From Citrobacter sp. 18056 (GTDB taxonomy: Bacteria; Pseudomonadota; Gammaproteobacteria; Enterobacterales; Enterobacteriaceae), in NCBI GenBank assembly GCA_902706235.1, contig CACSJR010000008.1, positions 62,001 through 126,000 on the forward strand: DNA of 64,000 bases, read 5' to 3'. A program made the translations under genes and the position numbers. Position 1 is the first letter of the stretch; every line of letters begins with the position of its first letter. Positions 58,582-64,000 of the stretch are shown piece after piece. The notes beneath the pieces are model-generated. The model saw nothing but the letters and a program-made list of their open reading frames with translations, was not told the DNA's origin and ran no database searches.

Positions 58582-60351
58582 ATGAATGCATTACGCAGAA
58601 AGTGGCAAAGCCTGCCGCGTGGCATTGTGGTGTTGATAACCGCGCTGGTTATCTACACCCCGCTGTCGTTCATCGTGATACAAAGTTTCCTTTCCGCTCC
58701 ATTCTTCTCGCCGTCAAAGGAGTGGAGCCTTGAATCCTTTGGCTTTATTTTCACCGATCCTGATTTCTACAAAGCGCTCAAGAGCGGCTTTATTCTGGCG
58801 TTCGGCCTGGTGGTTATCGCGATACCGCTCGGCGGGGTGCTGGCGTTCCTGATGGTGCGCACCGATTTACCCGGCAGACGCCTGATTGAGCCGCTGATCC
58901 TCGTGCCTATCTTCGTTTCGCCGATGGTGCTGGGCTTTGGCTACGTGGTGGCCGCCGGTCCGGTGGGCTTCTTCTCGCTGTGGGCGCAATCGCTGATTGG
59001 CTTCGTGCCATGGAACATCTACGACATGTCGAGCATCGTGGTCATTGCCGGTCTGACGCACGTGCCGCACGCCTATTTGTACATCTCCTCGGCGTTGCGC
59101 AGCGTCGGTTCCGATGTGGAAGAAGCCGCGCGTATCGCCGGGGCATCGCCGTTGCAGGTGATGACCTCCGTGAGCTTGCCGATGGTAAGACCGTCGATTC
59201 TGTATGCCATCGTGCTGCTGTTTTTCCTCGGGCTGGAAGTGTTCGGGCTGATGCTGGTACTGGGCGATCCGGAAGGCAATATGGTGCTGGCGACCTATCT
59301 GTACCAGCTCACCAACAAACTCGGTACGCCGTCCTATCATCTGATGGCGGCGGTCGCCGTGGTGCTGATTTGCATCACTATTCCGCTGGTGATGTTGCAG
59401 CGCCGGTTGATGCGCACCGCCAACCGTTTTGTGACCGTGAAAGGGAAAGCCTCGCAGGCGCGCGCGTTGCCGTTGGGTAAATGGCGCTGGGTTGCCGGTG
59501 CCGTCGTGGCTTTCTGGCTGACAGTGACCATTGGCGTACCGCTGCTGGGCGTTATCCTGCGAGCCTTTATCTCCAACTGGGGCGTGGGCGTGTCCATCTG
59601 GAATGAGCTTTCGCTCGACACATTCCGCACCATCTGGGCGCAGCCGAACCTGCTGCGGGCCATCGTCAACTCGATGGCGATTGGCGTCTTTGGCGGCGCG
59701 CTGGCGGTGGGCTGTTATCTGTTTGTCGGCATCGCTATGCACCGAAAACCGGACAACACCACCCGCTTCCTCGATTACAGCGTGCTGGTTCCACGGGCGG
59801 TTCCCGGTCTGCTCGCCGGGCTCGCGTTCCTGTGGATGTTCCTGTTTCTGCCGATGTGGCTCGATAACGCGCTCAAATCCGGCTGGCTTTCAGGGATGCC
59901 GTGGTCGCAGTGGCTGCGCGATAACCTGATTGTCTGGCTACGGTCGTTGCGCAGCACCATTTTTAGCGTCTGGCTGGCGTACACGGTGGTGTGGATGGCG
60001 TACGGGCTGCGGTTGATTTCCTCTACGCTGTTGCAGGTAGGGCCGGAGCTGGAAGAAGCCGCCCGCAGCGCCGGAGCCACCCGCGGGCAAATTACCCGCC
60101 ACGTCACTATTCCGCTCGCCCGCTATGGCCTGATTGGCTCGTGGCTGCTGATGTTCCTGATTTTTGAGCGCGAATATTCAACCGGGGTGTATCTGCTGTC
60201 GCCGGGCACCGAAACCATCGGCTCGATGCTGGTTTCCCTGTGGGCGGCGGGCGCGATTGATATCGTGGCGGCGCTGTCGTTTATCAACATTCTGCTGGTG
60301 GTCGTAGGCCTGGGAATTGCCCTTCGTTTTGGAGTCAAATTACATGATTGA
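58582..60351 (+). CDS. ABC importer permease, fused two-domain (FbpB/AfuB-like)
   Basis: 589 residues from ATG 58582 (AAGGGA seven bases upstream). Twelve hydrophobic segments in two homologous halves, each with an EAA loop: EEAARIAGASPLQVMTSV and EEAARSAGATRGQITRHV. Such double permeases serve the iron/phospho-sugar importers together with a one-domain ATPase. Overlaps the ATPase gene by eight bases. Confidence 0.88.
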   Translation: MNALRRKWQSLPRGIVVLITALVIYTPLSFIVIQSFLSAPFFSPSKEWSLESFGFIFTDPDFYKALKSGFILAFGLVVIAIPLGGVLAFLMVRTDLPGRRLIEPLILVPIFVSPMVLGFGYVVAAGPVGFFSLWAQSLIGFVPWNIYDMSSIVVIAGLTHVPHAYLYISSALRSVGSDVEEAARIAGASPLQVMTSVSLPMVRPSILYAIVLLFFLGLEVFGLMLVLGDPEGNMVLATYLYQLTNKLGTPSYHLMAAVAVVLICITIPLVMLQRRLMRTANRFVTVKGKASQARALPLGKWRWVAGAVVAFWLTVTIGVPLLGVILRAFISNWGVGVSIWNELSLDTFRTIWAQPNLLRAIVNSMAIGVFGGALAVGCYLFVGIAMHRKPDNTTRFLDYSVLVPRAVPGLLAGLAFLWMFLFLPMWLDNALKSGWLSGMPWSQWLRDNLIVWLRSLRSTIFSVWLAYTVVWMAYGLRLISSTLLQVGPELEEAARSAGATRGQITRHVTIPLARYGLIGSWLLMFLIFEREYSTGVYLLSPGTETIGSMLVSLWAAGAIDIVAALSFINILLVVVGLGIALRFGVKLHD

Positions 60352-61414
60352 ATTATCGGTCGAGAACCTGCATTTAACCTACGGCGACAATCCGGTATTA
60401 AAAGGCGTGGCCATGAACCTGAAACGCGGTGAAGTGGTTTCCCTGCTCGGCCCGTCCGGCAGCGGTAAAACCACATTACTGCGCGCGGTTGCCGGGCTGG
60501 AAAAACCCACTCAAGGCTCTATCACCATCGGCAGCAACAAAGTGTACGATGGCACGCCGCGCAGTGAAGTTCCGGCGGAAGAGCGCAATCTTGGGCTGGT
60601 GTTTCAGTCATATGCCCTTTGGCCGCACAAAACCGTGTTTGAAAACGTGGCCTATCCGTTGAAGTTGCGCAAAGTGCCCGCCAAAGAAATTAACCAGCGG
60701 GTGCAAGACGTGCTGGATCAGCTCGGGCTGGGGCATCTTGGTAAACGCCATCCGCATCAGCTTTCCGGGGGACAACAGCAGCGCGTGGCAATTGGTCGGG
60801 CGCTGGTCTACAACCCGCCGGTGATCCTGCTGGATGAACCGCTTTCAAACCTGGACGCCAAACTGCGCGAAGAGGCCCGCGTGTTCCTGCGTGAGTTGAT
60901 CATCAAACTCGGCTTATCCGCGCTGATGGTGACGCACGACCAGAATGAGGCGATGGCGATTTCCGATAGGATCCTGCTGCTCAATAACGGAAAAATTGAA
61001 CAACAGGGCACGCCGCAGGAGATGTACGGCTCGCCGAAAACGCTGTTTACCGCTGAGTTCATGGGCAGCAATAACCGCCTGAATGGCAAAGTCACGGAAA
61101 TGCGCGACGGCAAAGCGCGGATCGAAGGCCGCGGTTGGGTGCTGTGGGGACTTGCCGGTGAAGGGGTACAAATCGGGCAAGAAGGTACCGCCGTTATCCG
61201 TGTGGAACGCGTGGCAATCGTTGATGGCCCGGGTGACAATCAGCTTGAGTTACCGCTGTTGACCAGCATGTATCTGGGCGATCGTTGGGAATATCTGTTC
61301 CGCACGGTGGGCGATGATTTTGTTATTCGGGCGTACGGTAACGAGGTACTCGATCCGAAAAATTGTCATCTGGCGCTGCCGGAAAAACACGTCTGGATCT
61401 TCCCGAAGGCCTGA
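60344..61414 (+). CDS. ABC importer ATPase (FbpC/AfuC-like)
   Basis: 356 residues from ATG 60344. Walker A GPSGSGKTTLL, Q-loop VFQSYALWPH, signature LSGGQQQRVAIGRAL, Walker B ILLDEPLSNLD, switch His in MVTHDQNEA, then a C-terminal TOBE-type domain from about residue 280. Completes the importer with the two preceding genes. Confidence 0.9.
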   Translation: MIELSVENLHLTYGDNPVLKGVAMNLKRGEVVSLLGPSGSGKTTLLRAVAGLEKPTQGSITIGSNKVYDGTPRSEVPAEERNLGLVFQSYALWPHKTVFENVAYPLKLRKVPAKEINQRVQDVLDQLGLGHLGKRHPHQLSGGQQQRVAIGRALVYNPPVILLDEPLSNLDAKLREEARVFLRELIIKLGLSALMVTHDQNEAMAISDRILLLNNGKIEQQGTPQEMYGSPKTLFTAEFMGSNNRLNGKVTEMRDGKARIEGRGWVLWGLAGEGVQIGQEGTAVIRVERVAIVDGPGDNQLELPLLTSMYLGDRWEYLFRTVGDDFVIRAYGNEVLDPKNCHLALPEKHVWIFPKA

Positions 61415-61439
61415 AGCCAAAAGAGACACGCCAGTTAGT

Positions 61440-61664
61440 GGGGATTCGCTTATCCCCCACGACTCAGCCCATGTCGGGATTAAAGGAACGGTAGGGTGCC
61501 ATTCTTTTCGCAAGTTTTCTGCCACACAGGTGTGGGAGAAGTCTAACGGGAATTTAGCTTTAGCCATGAAAGCACTGAACCATTCAGACCCTAAAGTCAC
61601 CATGAATTATTTGAAGATTGACGTTAAGAGCGTGGGCGCTGCCCTTGCAAACATTTGGGAATAA
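61440..61664 (+). pseudogene. Tyrosine recombinase (integrase) C-terminal remnant
   Basis: The frame ending at 61664 encodes GIKGTVGCHSFRKFSATQVW then LNHSDPKVTMNYLKID: box II HxxR and the catalytic tyrosine region of phage/island integrases. No N-terminal or core domain precedes it; the open frame upstream is ABC ATPase sequence read out of frame. It marks the left edge of AT-rich foreign DNA. Confidence 0.75.
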
Positions 61665-61677
61665 TAGCTTAGAGCCA

Positions 61678-62370
61678 TTATAGTTTTGCTGCTAAAACAG
61701 GCAAAGCATTAATTAAAATGTTTTTTAGTTTTAACATGCTCGGTTCATTAATATTTTTCAGTATTATTTCTGAGTGTAGATGAGCATTATCACTGAAAAC
61801 TGTTATCTTAATATAATTCCCACTATCACTCGTGCAAGGTTTGTAACTGTTTTGTGTTAAAGTATCTTTTAATACAACCTGGAGATCATGTAGTTTTAAA
61901 ACATTCAACTTTTTTGTAAAAAGCTCATACCTCCCACTTCTATTTAAAACCTCACATAACAGTAAGCCATCAGAGTAAAAAAATATTTTCAATTGTGGTT
62001 CTTGATTTTTTCTGGCGTATTTTTCTATAGAATAAATAAGTTCTTTTTTCTTCTGTAAATTGCTGGCAGTGTTTTTTGCCTCGTGATTATCCAAGCGTTC
62101 AACATTCCGAACCACCGTATCAATGCTACTTTTTTCTCGGTGACGCATTCTATTTATTGATGATAATTTAAGAAAGGCAAATACACCCGCCACAAATCCA
62201 ATAAACATGGATAAGCCAGGCATACCGCTTACACCACCGTGGTGTGAGCAAGCTCCACTATGTCCTATTGATGGTGATGCCCAACCATCATTACATCCTG
62301 AAAAAAGGGAGCCTATTAGGGTAAAAAATATAAAAACTGCAATTGAAATAGCAATCTTAAATTTAAACAT
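61678..62370 (-). CDS. Unassigned AT-rich protein with CSHHGGV motif
   Basis: 230 residues from ATG 62370 (AGGA seven bases upstream; ATG 62376 also possible). An N-terminal hydrophobic segment (about 5-25) and a second (about 53-68) enclose a short Gly/His/Ser loop CNDGWASPSIGHSGACSHHG, reminiscent of the small DUF3761-type repeat (C-x-DG ... GxCSxHGGV). The rest is a cytoplasmic-looking domain of about 150 residues with no family I know. Base composition is far more AT-rich than the neighbours: likely acquired. Confidence 0.7.
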   Translation of the reverse strand: MFKFKIAISIAVFIFFTLIGSLFSGCNDGWASPSIGHSGACSHHGGVSGMPGLSMFIGFVAGVFAFLKLSSINRMRHREKSSIDTVVRNVERLDNHEAKNTASNLQKKKELIYSIEKYARKNQEPQLKIFFYSDGLLLCEVLNRSGRYELFTKKLNVLKLHDLQVVLKDTLTQNSYKPCTSDSGNYIKITVFSDNAHLHSEIILKNINEPSMLKLKNILINALPVLAAKL

Positions 62371-62595
62371 AGCCATATCCTATCTATGGAAAATAAACAC
62401 CAATGTACGCCTTAGTAATCCAACATACTCAAAATGATTATGGTGGTAGCATTCTCACTCTGCAACAAGAAGGCAAAAGGCTTGTTAGAGAATCGGCAGC
62501 GACATGGCAACAGCTTCATTTGGTTATATGTGGCTTCGGGCTGGTACGAGGGCGCACAAGCCCCCTACGCTTAATATGATAATATCATATTCAAT

Positions 62596-63414
62596 TTAAT
62601 CATCTGGCAGTTCACGCAAAATCTTACCCGTATCTTCAAAAAAATCAAACTCATCCCAAAAAAATGTATAAAAAACTGATAATCCTTTGCATTCACTCTC
62701 GAGAGATTTTTTAACATATTTTTTATTTTTATTTTCAGCACTAACAACCGCTGAAAAAAAGACTATAGCTCTTGACCTAAGACCACCACCACTTCGCATG
62801 AAGAGAGTAAAACAACGACCTCTGAACACATTAAAATCAGCGCAATTATTTACATCCCGATCAAATCTAACTACTATTGATTTTATTTTTCCATACAAAG
62901 AAATCATATTATTAAACATTTCTTCATCGCCAAGATTTCGCCGTTTTTCATTTATTTTATTAATATAATGGTCATAATTTACTATTCCTATCGGATATCT
63001 TGCATTGAATCGTATATCATCAGATGCCATATTTAACAGATCAAACTCTTTACTTGTTAAATCAAGCATCAAATCTTTTGCCATTGAATCCAACTTATGG
63101 CTATAAAAATGAAATCTTGATTCCAGAGTTTTCTTGCTCGCTCCTAAGTTCATTAATAGCACCGCAGATTTAAGGAGCATTTCAAAAGCGTAGCCTAACA
63201 AAAGCCGACTTGTTTTTTGGGTAGAACTAACAACATCTGCATACTCCCATATATTATCACGCCTTCCTGTATTCTCTTCCAATAACACCCTATTTCTCTC
63301 ACTCTCTTTACGTAATATTTTTGCTGACATAAAAAGATCATTAGATTCGTCAATCCATGCCTTTCTATCAAAAATACCCTTCCCATTTTTATTAGTGATG
63401 ATATCAATGTTCAT
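62596..63414 (-). CDS. Unassigned AT-rich protein, possible HEPN-like domain
   Basis: 272 residues. The central part LLGYAFEMLLKSAVLL ... SHKLDSMAKDL ... LLNMASDDIRFNARYPI follows the pattern of HEPN-type helical proteins (a family-type EMLLKA helix, an H-x-L-x-x-L segment, and a RYP end). An R-x5-H (RFHFYSH) is present but is not clearly the HEPN RNase motif. Function unknown; AT-rich, alone on the island, so a defence or cargo role is only a guess. Confidence 0.65.
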   Translation of the reverse strand: MNIDIITNKNGKGIFDRKAWIDESNDLFMSAKILRKESERNRVLLEENTGRRDNIWEYADVVSSTQKTSRLLLGYAFEMLLKSAVLLMNLGASKKTLESRFHFYSHKLDSMAKDLMLDLTSKEFDLLNMASDDIRFNARYPIGIVNYDHYINKINEKRRNLGDEEMFNNMISLYGKIKSIVVRFDRDVNNCADFNVFRGRCFTLFMRSGGGLRSRAIVFFSAVVSAENKNKKYVKKSLESECKGLSVFYTFFWDEFDFFEDTGKILRELPDD

Positions 63415-64000
63415 TTTTATACCTGAGATTGAGATAATATTCTCAGGTTATCCAAGGTGCAGAAAATGTGCAACTAACAGATTTTAGACAAAATAGCCTT
63501 ATTGCCCGTTGGTGGTAAGACAACGTGCGGAGCGTAGCGACTTCATCGGGGTTATGTCAGACAATGAAATTTATCAGGATCGCCGTGTACCCTTTCGAGA
63601 GCGTGGCTGAGACGCTGGCAGAGCTTGCATATGGTTTGCAAGTACCGTGACCACCATAAAACCTGTTTATTCCCTGCAACGTCATCACGACGTGTCGCAT
63701 GTGGGAGCATCGGCAAAAAATACGCTTTACTGAAAGTTTATGAGAATCAACGCCCGGATCAGGCTTTGCCTTCACGTTGTGCTATCGCGGTGTGAGGTTG
63801 GAACTGCCGCCGACGAATAGTTATACTCTTACTTCCATAGTAACTATCCGTGACAACTAACAGTGTACCTCTTGTTGGTAGATCGTCGTTCAATGGTAGA
63901 ACGATCATAGACAACTTATGTTAAGTAAGTTGTTGATAGCGAACACATTTAAGCCAGTAGCTGGCGGTGTTTTGCAACAAGGGGAGAGATTGGAGCGGGT
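63415..64000. other. Gene-free right end of the window
   Basis: 586 bases. No convincing gene; a 72-codon minus-strand frame (63557-63775) has no family features. Contains a tRNA-Gly-like fragment at 63884-63904 and 8-base inverted arms ACAACTTA/TAAGTTGT at 63911-63933. Confidence 0.5.
63884..63904 (+). other. tRNA-Gly(CCC)-like fragment
   Basis: TTCAATGGTAGAACGA and the five bases before it match the 5' D-arm part of E. coli glyU, as I remember it, at 20 of 21 positions. The acceptor stem and everything past the D arm are missing. Possibly a remnant of island insertion at glyU. Confidence 0.4.

Noticed and set aside
58867-59742. Long minus-strand frame of 291 codons within the ABC permease gene
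   Set aside because: His/Gln/Arg-rich antisense shadow of a transmembrane gene.
63557-63775. 72-codon minus-strand frame near the right end
   Set aside because: No recognisable motif, no ribosome binding site; kept only as unassigned sequence.

Overview
The window is chromosomal DNA of an enterobacterium (Enterobacteriaceae, Enterobacter/Lelliottia/Citrobacter-like; genus not fixed). From base 1 to about 32.3 kb gene order and protein sequences follow the Escherichia coli csdA-to-galR segment almost gene for gene. The rest mixes conserved E. coli genes (lysA, lysR, ygeA, kduD, kduI, yqeF, yqeG) with accessory insertions. The genes I checked against E. coli proteins are recalled from memory; no database was searched.

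Conserved block (1-33.3 kb): sulfur-transfer genes csdA (cut by the window edge) and csdE; tcdA; lipoprotein transglycosylase mltA; three tandem initiator tRNA genes; Tat-exported amidase amiC; argA with two ARG boxes; the overlapping recC / ptrA-recB-recD loci; the ppdA-ppdB-ygdB-ppdC minor pseudopilin operon; lgt-thyA; rppH-ptsP; a DnaA-box cluster at the place of DARS2; mutH; ygdQ; ygdR; an ERIC repeat; tas; aas-lplT; one OmrB-like sRNA; galR with its own GalR-type operator.

Accessory blocks: (i) 33.3-38.8 kb, between galR and lysA: a GNAT acetyltransferase and a beta-glucoside locus (orphan PTS EIIC, GH1 6-phospho-glucosidase, UxuR-like GntR regulator, divergent LacI/AscG-like regulator) whose divergent promoter region carries three TTGGCATACCAA-like sites. 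(ii) An ERIC element sits inside the lysA/lysR divergent control region. (iii) 41.9-45.8 kb: hexuronate genes kdgF, kduD and kduI with KdgR boxes, and a FepE-type O-antigen length regulator between them; araE is absent. (iv) 47.2-52.4 kb: transporter yqeG, a PdxI-like reductase, an M20 amidohydrolase with an orphan amino-acid-type binding protein, and a divergent LysR regulator that has no normal start codon. (v) 52.4-55.6 kb: the most interesting unit, a periplasmic peroxiredoxin, a short DsbD-like electron transporter, an ECF sigma factor and a six-helix NrsF/DUF1109-type anti-sigma with two conserved cysteines, preceded by a GTAACT-N16-CGAA promoter-like sequence. It looks like a self-regulating envelope redox stress operon. 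(vi) 57.4-61.4 kb: a three-gene AfuABC/FbpABC-like ABC importer with a REP element between the first two genes. (vii) From 61.4 kb to the end: an AT-rich island remnant with an integrase C-terminal fragment, two unassigned proteins, and a tRNA-Gly-like fragment close to where E. coli carries glyU.

The genes on the minus strand dominate the recBCD part and nine of the ten Chi octamers I found by eye lie on that strand, which fits replication running from high to low coordinates, as at the E. coli locus.
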